Below are positions 6,458 to 13,511 of a stretch of 14,660 nucleotides of DNA, one piece after another. The translations under genes were made by a program, and so were the position numbers. The notes beneath the pieces were generated by a model. It was given only the letters and a program-made list of their open reading frames with translations, searched no databases and was not told where the DNA came from. Every line of letters starts with the position of its first letter. Positions within the stretch are counted from its first letter, which is position 1. Source of the DNA: Christensenella sp. UBA5327 (GTDB taxonomy: Bacteria; Bacillota; Clostridia; Christensenellales; Aristaeellaceae); NCBI GenBank assembly GCA_002411105.1, contig DHQX01000039.1, positions 30,185-44,844 of the forward strand, in the 5' to 3' direction.

Positions 6458-7744
6458 ATGCCCAATTATTTGAAGATTCTCCAGGAGGAACTGATCCTTG
6501 CATTAGGCTGTACTGAGCCCATCGCAATCGCGCTTGCCGCGGCGCATGCGGGGGCTCTGACAGGCGAAAAGCCTGAGACAATCGATGTGTATGCCAGCGG
6601 CTCCATCATCAAAAATGCCAACAGCGTCTATGTTCCCCATTCCGGCGGGCGCCAGGGGGTGCTGATCTCCGCGGCGCTGGGTGCCGTGGCGGCAGCCCCG
6701 GAGCTGAAGCTGCGGGTTTTGCAGAAGGTTGACGATGCCATTCTCAAGCAGGCCCTGGCGCTGACAGCCGGCGGCCATGTCAGGCTGCATCTGGAAAAGA
6801 ACGTGGACAACATCTATATCCGTGTGAAGGTCAAGACCGCCAGCCACACCGCCCAGGCCGTCATCTCCCAGGTGCACCATCACCTGAGCTATCAGGAACT
6901 GGACGGTAAGGTGCTGCTGGATGTGGAAAAGCAGTCCTCCGGCGGCCTGACCGACCGCAGCGGGATGTCGCTTCAGGGCATATATGATTATGCCACTTCG
7001 GTTTCTTTGGAGGACAGTCCTGAGCTCACAGCGCTTCTGGACCAGCAGATCCACAGCAACATGGACATCGCCCGGGAGGGCTTGGCCAAGCCCTGGGGGC
7101 AGGAGGTGGGCAGAACCCTCCATGACATGGCCGATGGCGACCCCTTCCGGGAGGCCATCGCCCTTGCCGCCGCCGCATCCGACGCCCGGATGGCCGGCTG
7201 TGATTCGCCGGTCACCATCAACGCCGGCAGCGGCAACCAGGGCATCACCTGCTCGGTGGCGGTGGTGCACATGGCACACAGCATGAAAGCGCCCCCGGAA
7301 AAGCTATACCGGGCGCTGATCCTTTCCAACCTCATCGCCATCTACGCGAAGCAGTTCATCGGCAAGCTCTCCGCCTTTTGCGGGGTGGTCACCGCCGCTG
7401 CTGGCGCCGGCTGTGGCATAGCCTTTCTTCAGGATATGCCCCTTGATGAAATCCAGATGACCCTGACCAACACCCTGGCCACCTCCGGCGGCATCATCTG
7501 CGACGGGGCCAAGGGCTCCTGCGCATCCAAGATCGCCGTCTCCCTGCATAACGCCGCCCTGGCCATAGACATGAGCCGCAGAGGCAAGGTCTTCCAGCCC
7601 AGGGACGGCATCGTCGGCCAGACCGTGGAGGACACCATCCGCAACATAGGAACCATCGCTGCTGAGGGCATGGTGCCCACAGATCAGGTCATCCTGAAAA
7701 TCATGACCGATCAATCCAATCACCCAGATCACAAGGAGGCATAA
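6458..7744 (+). CDS. cyuA: L-cysteine desulfidase (CyuA / UPF0597, serine dehydratase-like)
   Basis: Cytoplasmic [4Fe-4S] enzyme that splits L-cysteine to pyruvate, ammonia and hydrogen sulfide. It has 428 residues, matching COG3681/UPF0597 throughout. The N-terminal hallmark GCTEPIA (Cys18) corresponds to the catalytic Cys25 that I recall for Methanocaldococcus MJ1025. Cys308, Cys348 and Cys355 have the same 40- and 7-residue spacings as that enzyme's cluster ligands (282, 322, 329). NAGSGNQGI at about 255-263 is also diagnostic. The ATG at 6458 has AAAGGAAA upstream; the AT-rich start of the gene suits it. The transporter gene follows after 4 bases. L-serine dehydratase is a related alternative activity. 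Confidence 0.87.
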   Translation: MPNYLKILQEELILALGCTEPIAIALAAAHAGALTGEKPETIDVYASGSIIKNANSVYVPHSGGRQGVLISAALGAVAAAPELKLRVLQKVDDAILKQALALTAGGHVRLHLEKNVDNIYIRVKVKTASHTAQAVISQVHHHLSYQELDGKVLLDVEKQSSGGLTDRSGMSLQGIYDYATSVSLEDSPELTALLDQQIHSNMDIAREGLAKPWGQEVGRTLHDMADGDPFREAIALAAAASDARMAGCDSPVTINAGSGNQGITCSVAVVHMAHSMKAPPEKLYRALILSNLIAIYAKQFIGKLSAFCGVVTAAAGAGCGIAFLQDMPLDEIQMTLTNTLATSGGIICDGAKGSCASKIAVSLHNAALAIDMSRRGKVFQPRDGIVGQTVEDTIRNIGTIAAEGMVPTDQVILKIMTDQSNHPDHKEA

Positions 7745-7748
7745 TCTC

Positions 7749-8966
7749 ATGGAAACCAAAAAAGCCTGGTATCAGTCCCTTTTGTTCAAACTCGTCCTGG
7801 GCATCGCCGTGGGCATCGGCCTGGGCCTTATCGCCAATGAGTCCACCATGCAGGTGGTGGGTTCCCTCAAGGCCCTGCTGGGCCAGCTGATCAGCTACTG
7901 TGTGCCGCTGATCATCCTGGGCTTCATCACCCCCGCCATCGTGGGGCTGAAAGAAAACGCCGGGAAGATGCTGTCCGTCACGCTGATCATCGCTTACCTC
8001 TCCTCCATCGGCGCTGCGATTTTCTCCATGGCCTCCGGCTATGCCATCATCCCCAGCCTGAACATCGCGACCGATGTCGCCGGCACCCGGGAGATGCCCA
8101 CCCTGCTGTTCAACCTGAACATCTCCCCCATCATGCCGGTGATCACCGCGCTTGTCACCTCGGTGTTCTTTGGCCTGGCCATCCTGCGCACCCGGTCCAT
8201 CACCATGGAAAACCTGTTCAGCGAGCTCAACCGCGTGGTGCTGTGGCTGGTTGACAAGGTGGTGCTCTCCATCCTGCCGGTGTTCATCGCCGCCACCTTC
8301 GCCACCCTGGCTTATGAAGGCGGCATCATCCATCAGCTGCCGATCTTCCTCACGGTGATCCTGATTGTCATCGTGGGCCACTACATCTGGCTGGCCCTGC
8401 TCTACCTGATCGGGGGCGCCATCTCCAAGACCAACCCCATGAAGGTGCTTGGCAAGTATGGCCCCGCCTATGTCACCGCCCTGGGCACCATGAGCTCCGC
8501 CGCCACCCTGTCCGTGGCCCTCAAATGCGCCAAGAAAGCGCCCACCCTGGACGCCAAGATCCGGGACTTCGTGGTGCCGCTGTGCGCCAACTGCCATCTG
8601 TGCGGCTCCGTGCTCACCGAGGTGTTCTTCGTGATGACCGTGTCCCAGCTGCTCTACGGCGCGCTGCCTGCGGTGGGCAGCATGGTGCTGTTCAGCCTCT
8701 TGCTTGGCATCTTCGCCATCGCGGCCCCCGGCGTCCCCGGCGGCACGGTCATGGCCTCCCTGGGGCTGATCACCGGTGTCCTTGGCTTTGACGCCAACGG
8801 CATCGCCCTGATGCTCTCCATCTTCGCCCTGCAGGACAGCTTCGGCACCGCCTGCAACGTCACCGGCGACGGCGCGATTGCCCTGATGATCACGGGGCTG
8901 TTCAAAAAAGTGCCCGGCCGCAACGGCAACCCCCCCCACGTGGACGAGGCGGAAGCCGCCGTATAA
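7749..8966 (+). CDS. Dicarboxylate/amino acid:cation symporter (DAACS), probable neutral amino acid importer
   Basis: Inner-membrane secondary transporter of 405 residues with about eight hydrophobic segments plus two re-entrant hairpins. HP1 is seen as TMSSAATL (247-254), HP2 as PGVPGG (327-332), and TM8 as NVTGD (370-374). Compared with GltPh from memory, the amino-group ligand Asp394 is kept (Asp363). The side-chain carboxylate ligand Arg397 is Gly366, which argues against glutamate or aspartate as substrate. The TM7 NMDGT motif reads HLCGS (283-287). It starts 4 bases after cyuA behind AAGGAGG, so it is cotranscribed and probably imports cysteine or serine for CyuA. This gene is not the HAAAP-type CyuP found beside E. 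coli cyuA. Confidence 0.85.
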   Translation: METKKAWYQSLLFKLVLGIAVGIGLGLIANESTMQVVGSLKALLGQLISYCVPLIILGFITPAIVGLKENAGKMLSVTLIIAYLSSIGAAIFSMASGYAIIPSLNIATDVAGTREMPTLLFNLNISPIMPVITALVTSVFFGLAILRTRSITMENLFSELNRVVLWLVDKVVLSILPVFIAATFATLAYEGGIIHQLPIFLTVILIVIVGHYIWLALLYLIGGAISKTNPMKVLGKYGPAYVTALGTMSSAATLSVALKCAKKAPTLDAKIRDFVVPLCANCHLCGSVLTEVFFVMTVSQLLYGALPAVGSMVLFSLLLGIFAIAAPGVPGGTVMASLGLITGVLGFDANGIALMLSIFALQDSFGTACNVTGDGAIALMITGLFKKVPGRNGNPPHVDEAEAAV

Positions 8967-8982
8967 GCAAACCCCAAACAGC

Positions 8983-9016
8983 AACAGGCCGGCGACATGA
9001 TGCGCCGGCCTGTTTT
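8983..9016. terminator. Intrinsic terminator between the converging cysteine operon and proS
   Basis: A 12-base-pair perfect stem, AACAGGCCGGCG (8983-8994) with CGCCGGCCTGTT (9003-9014), and an 8-base loop. The plus strand ends in TTTT, terminating the cyuA operon. The minus-strand copy ends in a weaker, interrupted T stretch and may also serve proS. Confidence 0.85.
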
Positions 9017-9036
9017 AAAGTTATTGGAGTTAAATC

Positions 9037-10479
9037 TCAATATGCTTTCGCGAAGTACATCACCTTGCGGGCCTTCTCCCCGCAGCACACGCAGCTGTCG
9101 CCAAAGGGCGTCTGGTCAAAGGGCATATTGCGGCTGGTGGCGCTGGTCTCATCCTTGATCTTGTCCTCACAGGCCCGGTTGCCGCACCACATGGCCCGGG
9201 CATAACCCACTTGCACCTGGGCGGTCAGCTCCTCCATGTTACTGACATCCTGGGTGCGCTCAACCTTGAAGGCATCAGCCAGGTCAAACATGCCCTGCTG
9301 AATGCCCTCAAGCAGCGTTTTGACCCCGCTTGTCAAATCGTCAAGCTGCAAGGTGCCCTTTTCAAAGCTGTCCCTTCTCATATAGGATGCAACGCCGTTT
9401 TCAATGTCCCGGGGGCCGATTTCAAGCCGCAGGGGCACGCCTTTCAACTCCCACTCGTTGAACTTCCAGCCCGGCGACAGATGATCCCGGTCGTCCAGCT
9501 TCACCCGGATACCAGCCTGCTTGAGGAGATCAAACACTTCCCCGCACTTCTCCATCACCCCGCCCTTGTGGGCGGCGATGGGAAGGATGACCACCTGGAA
9601 GGGCGCAATCGCCGGGGGCAGCTTCAGCCCCCGTTCATCCCCGTGGGTCATGATGATGGCGCCGATGAGCCGGGTGGACATGCCCCAGCTGGTCTCATGG
9701 ACGTAGGCCAGCTCGCCCTCCTTGTTCTGGTACTGGATGTTGAAGGGCACGGAGAAGTTGGTGCCGAAGTTGTGGGTGGTGCCCGCCTGAAGGGCCTTGC
9801 CATCCTGCATCATGGCCTCCACCGAGTAGGTGGCCCGGGCGCCCGCGAACTTCTCCTTGTCGCTCTTTTGGCCTGAGAACACCGGCACCGCCAGCACATC
9901 CTCACAAAAAGAGCGGTACACCTCCAGCATCAGGAGGGTCTCCTCCTGGGCCTCCTCTGCCGTGGCATGGATGGTGTGCCCTTCCTGCCACCAGAATTCA
10001 GCTGTTCTCAGGAAGGGCCGGGTGGTTTTTTCCCAGCGCATCACCGAGCACCACTGGTTGTACTTCATGGGCAAATCCCGCCAGGACTGCACCCACTGGG
10101 CAAACATGGTGCAGAACATGGTTTCAGAAGTGGGCCTGATGGCAAGCCTTTCCTGCAGCACCTCGCCCCCGCCCTGGGTCACCCAGGCCACTTCCGGCGC
10201 AAAGCCTTCCACATGCTCCGCCTCTTTTAACAGCAGGGATTCGGGGATCAGCATGGGCATGGACACGTTCTCATGCCCGGTCTCCTTAAAGCGCCTGTCC
10301 AGCTCTTCCCGGATCAGCTCCCAGATGCGGTTGCCATAGGGCTTTAGCGCAATGCAGCCCCTCACCGGGGTATAGTCCATCAAATCCGCCATGCGCACCA
10401 CATCGGTATACCACTGAGAAAAATTCTCATCCCTCGGGGTGATGTGCTGCACAAACGCCTGTTCCTTGCCCTTTGCCAT
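9037..10479 (-). CDS. proS: Prolyl-tRNA synthetase, archaeal/eukaryotic-like type
   Basis: Class II aminoacyl-tRNA synthetase charging tRNA-Pro. It has 480 residues from ATG 10479-10477, behind GGAGG with a 4-base gap. This is the short form without the editing insertion of the bacterial type. AIRPTSETMF lies at about 113-122, motif 2 RWEKTTRPFLRTAEFWWQEG at about 148-167, and the anticodon-binding domain follows residue about 290. The C-terminal zinc-type region has Cys432, Cys437, Cys463 and Cys466, and the protein ends in the typical Tyr (MYFAKAY). An in-frame ATG at 10509 lies inside the T-box terminator hairpin and is rejected. It is regulated by the T-box leader upstream. Confidence 0.97.
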   Translation of the reverse strand: MAKGKEQAFVQHITPRDENFSQWYTDVVRMADLMDYTPVRGCIALKPYGNRIWELIREELDRRFKETGHENVSMPMLIPESLLLKEAEHVEGFAPEVAWVTQGGGEVLQERLAIRPTSETMFCTMFAQWVQSWRDLPMKYNQWCSVMRWEKTTRPFLRTAEFWWQEGHTIHATAEEAQEETLLMLEVYRSFCEDVLAVPVFSGQKSDKEKFAGARATYSVEAMMQDGKALQAGTTHNFGTNFSVPFNIQYQNKEGELAYVHETSWGMSTRLIGAIIMTHGDERGLKLPPAIAPFQVVILPIAAHKGGVMEKCGEVFDLLKQAGIRVKLDDRDHLSPGWKFNEWELKGVPLRLEIGPRDIENGVASYMRRDSFEKGTLQLDDLTSGVKTLLEGIQQGMFDLADAFKVERTQDVSNMEELTAQVQVGYARAMWCGNRACEDKIKDETSATSRNMPFDQTPFGDSCVCCGEKARKVMYFAKAY

Positions 10480-10489
10480 AACGCCTCCT

Positions 10490-10518
10490 AAAAAAATAGC
10501 CCGTCCCATGCAGGGACG
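10490..10518 (-). terminator. T-box attenuator terminator upstream of proS
   Basis: On the minus strand, CGTCCC (10518-10513), a 5-base loop and GGGACG (10507-10502), then GGCTA and seven Ts (10496-10490). Its 5' arm also takes part in the alternative antiterminator pairing. The proS ribosome binding site begins one base after the U-run. Confidence 0.9.
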
Positions 10519-10698
10519 AAGCCTCGCTTCGCGGTACCACCTTGCTTGGCGCTGTTACACGCCCGCTTGATTCCCTTAACGCGGGGTCTCGGCGGGGATT
10601 AGCCGCGGCCACGGGGCGGGACATCAGCCTGTGCGCGCTTCCACCCTCCGCGCTCGCTTTTCCTGGCCGCTTGCTCCCCGCGATTGCCTGTGCAATTG
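10490..10698 (-). promoter_or_regulatory. T-box riboswitch (tRNA-Pro responsive) controlling proS
   Basis: The T-box sequence AAGGTGGTACCGCG is at 10543-10530. Its UGGU can pair with the ACCA end of uncharged tRNA-Pro. A Stem I base pairs GCGGCCA (10670-10664) with TGGCCGC (10611-10605). The Stem I distal segment reads AGCGAGCGCGGAGGGTGGAA. A Stem III pairs CCCGC (10585-10581) with GCGGG (10566-10562). CGAAGC/GCTTCG follows the T-box as antiterminator helix. A CCC triplet at 10620-10618 is a candidate specifier codon for proline; this assignment is inference and no full structure model was made. Confidence 0.92.
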
Positions 10699-10704
10699 TC
10701 AGGC

Positions 10705-10733
10705 AGTATAGCAGAGCCCACGAAACCGCGCAA
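10705..10733 (-). promoter_or_regulatory. proS promoter
   Basis: Minus strand: TTGCGC (-35, 10733-10728), exactly 17 bases, TATACT (-10, 10710-10705). The predicted start near 10698 lies just upstream of T-box Stem I. Confidence 0.75.
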
Positions 10734-10846
10734 GGGGTGGACGCCAGGATACCAGAAACGATGGAGCGCCGGGGAGGGGAGGTTCTAAAATCCCCTTTCC
10801 AGACCCCACCCTTAAAACTCTCATGGATTTATGGAGCGTGTTTGGA

Positions 10847-10852
10847 TATAAT
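10847..10852 (+). promoter_or_regulatory. -10 box of the cupin gene
   Basis: A perfect TATAAT at 10847-10852. The best -35 is weak (TGGATT at 10824-10829, 17-base spacer). Transcription would start near 10859, leaving a short leader of about 20 bases. Confidence 0.5.
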
Positions 10853-10878
10853 CATTGCAAAAACAGGAGGAGCTTTCG

Positions 10879-11229
10879 ATGATCAGACGCAAGGATGAGC
10901 GCCCGGTAAACGTATTTGAGAACCGCTACGGGGGGGCCGGGGCGGTGAAGATGACCGCCATCATGAACGGCCAGGAGGAGCTGGGCGGCAAGGGCCGGCT
11001 GTTCAGCCAGATCACCCTGGCGCCGGGCTGCGGCATCGGGGTGCACACCCACGAAAACGAGTGGGAGGCCTTTTATATCTTAAGCGGCCAGGCGGAGCTC
11101 ACAGACAACGGGGAGGTCCACACCCTATCCCCCGGTGACATGCACCTGTGCCACGCTGGCCACAGCCACGGGGTGCACAACGCAGGAACAGAGGACGTGG
11201 AGATGGTGGCGCTCATCCTGTACGCCTGA
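10879..11229 (+). CDS. Small single-domain cupin protein
   Basis: Cytoplasmic cupin-2 fold protein of 116 residues, function unassigned. Both cupin motifs are present. Motif 1 has His56, His58 and Glu63 (HTHENEWEAFYILSG). Motif 2 has Pro85-Gly86 and His97 with Asn101 (HGVHN). These are probable metal ligands. The start ATG 10879 follows AGGAGG by 8 bases; an upstream in-frame ATG at 10855 has no such site and overlaps the expected transcription start. It is monocistronic, divergent from proS and convergent with a methyltransferase only 10 bases away. Similar proteins act as sugar-binding or ligand-sensing cupins, isomerases or dioxygenases, so no reaction is proposed. Confidence 0.88.
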   Translation: MIRRKDERPVNVFENRYGGAGAVKMTAIMNGQEELGGKGRLFSQITLAPGCGIGVHTHENEWEAFYILSGQAELTDNGEVHTLSPGDMHLCHAGHSHGVHNAGTEDVEMVALILYA

Positions 11230-11239
11230 TCTGGCCAGG

Positions 11240-12043
11240 TTAAGCATCCGGCTTCTGCCCTTTGGTGATGAGCACCGGCATGCCGTTCACGCCAATTTCG
11301 TCCCTTGGCCCTGGCCGCGCGGCCAGGTCTATGAGCTTGTCCAGCACCCGGGCGACAGCCTTGCGTTCCGAGGCGCTGTAATGCTCCGGATAGCGCTCCA
11401 GCACGTCGCCTTTGAGCCGCTCCAGCTGCGGAATGCTCCGCCAGGGATTTTCGGGGAAACCTCCCCAAAACCAGCTGACGGCACTGATGCTGCGAAGCCC
11501 TGCCCGCTTCATGGCATCCGGCACCCGCATCCCGGGGCCGATTGGGCGCCCCCGGGTCATGGTGAGGCCAAACAGGCGGTTCTCCTCCTCATCAAGCCCC
11601 GGCGCATAGGCCATGTAGGCGGTGTACACCGGCTCCATGGCCAGCACCCAGCCGCCAGGCACACAGACCCGCGCCATTTCAGACAGAGGCTGGGCCATCT
11701 GCTCAAACACTTCCAGCATGATATGGGCCGTGACCCGGTCAAAGGAGGCCGGCTCAAAGGGCAGCGCCAGGGCATTTCCTTCCACAAAGCGGATATCAAG
11801 CCCTTCTTCCACGGCAAAGCCGCGCGCAGCATGGAGCAGCCCGGGGTCCATATCAAGCCCTGTCACCCGTGCCCCGGGCAGCCCCGCCATTATCCGGGTG
11901 AAAAAGCCCGTGCCACAGCCGATATCCAGTATCCGGGTCCCCGCATCCAGCCGCAAAAAGCGCTGATACATCTCCCGCAGCAGCGCCGTGTCCTCAAACC
12001 CCCGCTTGCGGGAAGTCTCCAGATGCGCCGCCGAATACGCCAT
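11240..12043 (-). CDS. Class I SAM-dependent methyltransferase, substrate unknown
   Basis: A Rossmann-fold methyltransferase of 267 residues. Motif I is ILDIGCGTGFFTR (38-50), the acidic residue ending strand 2 lies in GLDMDPGLL (62-70), and EGNALALPF (88-96) is the usual motif II region. The fold core ends near residue 140. A roughly 120-residue C-terminal part, rich in Arg, Gly and Pro, has no motif I recognise. Its ATG overlaps the rpiB stop by one base (TGATG), so it is translated as the third gene of the rbsK operon. No link between methylation and ribose metabolism is evident. Small-molecule and lipid-quinone methyltransferases share these motifs. Confidence 0.85.
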   Translation of the reverse strand: MAYSAAHLETSRKRGFEDTALLREMYQRFLRLDAGTRILDIGCGTGFFTRIMAGLPGARVTGLDMDPGLLHAARGFAVEEGLDIRFVEGNALALPFEPASFDRVTAHIMLEVFEQMAQPLSEMARVCVPGGWVLAMEPVYTAYMAYAPGLDEEENRLFGLTMTRGRPIGPGMRVPDAMKRAGLRSISAVSWFWGGFPENPWRSIPQLERLKGDVLERYPEHYSASERKAVARVLDKLIDLAARPGPRDEIGVNGMPVLITKGQKPDA

Positions 12044-12486
12044 CAGAACTCCTCGTTCTCCGTCTCCATGATCAAATCCACCCGCCGCTGGTGCCTGCCG
12101 CCCTCAAAGCCGGCGTCCAGCCACATGGAGACGATCATCCGGGCCAAATCAACGCCCACCACCCGGGCCCCCAGGGCCAGCATGTTGCAGTCATTATGGT
12201 TTCTGGACATGATGGCGGAGTAGCAGTCTGAGCACACCGCGCAGCGGATGCCCTTCACCTTGTTAGCGGTGAGGGACACGCCAATCCCCGTGCCGCAAAA
12301 CACAAGCCCCTTCTTGCAGCGGCCGTCTGCCACGGCCTGGGCGGCCTTCCTGGCGTAAACCGGGTAATCACAGCTGTCATGGCTGTGGGTGCCAAAGTCC
12401 TCATAGGCGATGCCCCGCTCCTCCAGAAGCTTGATGATCTCCAGTTTAAGCGGCAGCCCCGCGTGGTCACTTCCCAGTGCGATCAT
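12043..12486 (-). CDS. rpiB: Ribose-5-phosphate isomerase B (RpiB/LacA/LacB family)
   Basis: Cytoplasmic enzyme interconverting ribose 5-phosphate and ribulose 5-phosphate; some members use allose 6-phosphate. It has 147 residues, the family length. GSDHAG is at 5-10 and DYPVYA at 40-45. The active-site FCGTGIG is at 63-69, with Cys64 as the expected catalytic base. ANKVKGIR is at 74-81 and SRNHND at 94-99. The start has AAAGGGGA inside the end of rbsK, which stops 3 bases upstream. It follows ribokinase directly, a logical pathway order. The RpiB rather than LacA/LacB assignment rests on that context. Confidence 0.92.
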   Translation of the reverse strand: MIALGSDHAGLPLKLEIIKLLEERGIAYEDFGTHSHDSCDYPVYARKAAQAVADGRCKKGLVFCGTGIGVSLTANKVKGIRCAVCSDCYSAIMSRNHNDCNMLALGARVVGVDLARMIVSMWLDAGFEGGRHQRRVDLIMETENEEF

Positions 12487-12489
12487 GGT

Positions 12490-13422
12490 TTATTCCCCTT
12501 TCTGATATGAATCCAAAAACCTCTGTACAGCGTCATATGCGGGCATGGCGCCCTGTGCGCCGGCGCCCTGGGTGGACAGTGCCGCCGCGGCATTGGCAAA
12601 GCGCAGGGCCTCCCGCTCCCCCATGCCCCGGCACAGGGCTGCGGCAAAGCCGGCGTTAAAGCTGTCCCCGGCGGCGGTGGTATCAACAGCGTTCACCTGA
12701 AAGCCCGGCGCGTGGTGCACCTCATCCCCGCGGATCAGATAGGCGCCGTCCGCCCCCGCCTTGGCGATCACAGCGGCCGCGCCCATGCGGTTGAGCGCTT
12801 TGGCGGCCGCAATCAGTTTGTCCGGGCTCCCGGTGTCAAGGCCGGTCAGCAGGGCCAGCTCCGTCTCATTGGGGGTGATATAGTCAATGTTTTCAAGCAT
12901 GCCTTGGGGCAGCGGCACGGCCGGGGCCGGATCCAGAATCACGGCCTTCCCGGCCTGATGCAGTTTCTCAGCCGCGTAGGCCACTGTCTCCAGGGGGATC
13001 TCCAGCTGCATCAAAAACAGGTCACAGGCCAGCAGCTGATCAAAATAGGCGTCTATCTGCACCCTGTCAACCAGCTTGTTGGCGCCCGGGAAATAGATGA
13101 TGCGGTTGTCTCCCGTGTCCTCAGCCACCTCGATCACGGTGGTGCCGTTTCTCACCCCGGGCACCGTTTCCACGCAGGCGCCGTCAATGCCGCTATCCGC
13201 CAGCATCTGCCGGTAAAGGGCGCCGTTCTGGTCATCCCCCAGCTTGCCCAGCATCATGACCTCAGGCACAAGGCGCGAAGCCGCCACCGCCTGGTTGCCC
13301 CCTTTGCCGCCCGTGAACACGCCAAAGTCAAGGCCCGTGAGCGTCTCCCCCGGCATCAGAAACCGGGGCACCCGGGACACCAGGTCCACGTTCATGCTGC
13401 CGATCACGGCGATTTTGCGCAT
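12490..13422 (-). CDS. rbsK: Ribokinase (PfkB family)
   Basis: Phosphorylates D-ribose to ribose 5-phosphate with ATP. It has 310 residues. PfkB signature 1 appears as GGKGGNQAVAASR (38-50). Signature 2 is DTTAAGDSF (247-255), with Asp253 as the expected catalytic base. The ribokinase-type IIYFPGANKL (108-117) and TPNETELALLTG (183-194) are also present. It is the first gene of the rbsK-rpiB-methyltransferase operon, starting at ATG 13422-13420 behind a G-rich GAAGGGGGGAAAGGG site. No ribose transporter or rbsD lies in the window, so the sugar source is unclear; other pentoses remain possible substrates. Confidence 0.9.
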   Translation of the reverse strand: MRKIAVIGSMNVDLVSRVPRFLMPGETLTGLDFGVFTGGKGGNQAVAASRLVPEVMMLGKLGDDQNGALYRQMLADSGIDGACVETVPGVRNGTTVIEVAEDTGDNRIIYFPGANKLVDRVQIDAYFDQLLACDLFLMQLEIPLETVAYAAEKLHQAGKAVILDPAPAVPLPQGMLENIDYITPNETELALLTGLDTGSPDKLIAAAKALNRMGAAAVIAKAGADGAYLIRGDEVHHAPGFQVNAVDTTAAGDSFNAGFAAALCRGMGEREALRFANAAAALSTQGAGAQGAMPAYDAVQRFLDSYQKGE

Positions 13423-13440
13423 GCCCTTTCCCCCCTTCGC

Positions 13441-13469
13441 TTGACAGTATTTCGCTTCCCTCCTACAAT
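13441..13469 (+). promoter_or_regulatory. Promoter of the D-lyxose isomerase-bioY operon
   Basis: Consensus TTGACA (13441-13446), a 17-base spacer, TACAAT (13464-13469). The start is predicted near 13476, giving a leader of about 36 bases. Its -10 box overlaps that of the opposing rbsK promoter. Confidence 0.8.
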
Positions 13470-13493
13470 AGCAGAAAAACCATCGGCTTCCAA
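13465..13493 (-). promoter_or_regulatory. Promoter of the rbsK-rpiB-methyltransferase operon
   Basis: Minus strand: TTGGAA (13493-13488), a 17-base spacer, TATTGT (13470-13465). Transcription would start near 13458, about 35 bases before the rbsK ATG. It overlaps the isomerase promoter, with five of six -10 bases shared. Confidence 0.6.
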
Positions 13494-13496
13494 TGG
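13480..13496. promoter_or_regulatory. Imperfect palindrome, possible operator for the divergent sugar operons
   Basis: CCATCGGCTTCCAATGG is a 17-base dyad with CCAT/ATGG arms and inner GG/CC, and two mismatched pairs. It covers the -35 of the rbsK promoter and the first transcribed bases of the isomerase operon, so a bound repressor could block both. No cognate regulator gene is in the window. Confidence 0.3.
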
Positions 13497-13511
13497 AAGG
13501 AGGAAAATATC

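Noticed and set aside
7701..8984. A 427-codon open frame on the minus strand opposite the symporter
   Set aside because: Its translation is a low-complexity run of Gly, His, Asp and Gln, the mirror of a hydrophobic membrane-protein gene in GC-rich DNA. The plus-strand frame has clear DAACS motifs and a ribosome binding site.
10480..10509. Upstream in-frame ATG for proS
   Set aside because: It would place the start inside the T-box terminator hairpin, and the product would gain residues absent from the family. GGAGG precedes the ATG at 10479.
11135..12223. 362-codon plus-strand open frame from inside the cupin across the methyltransferase
   Set aside because: It overlaps the cupin in another frame and is antisense to motif-bearing methyltransferase and rpiB genes. 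It is Pro/Arg/His-rich without domains.
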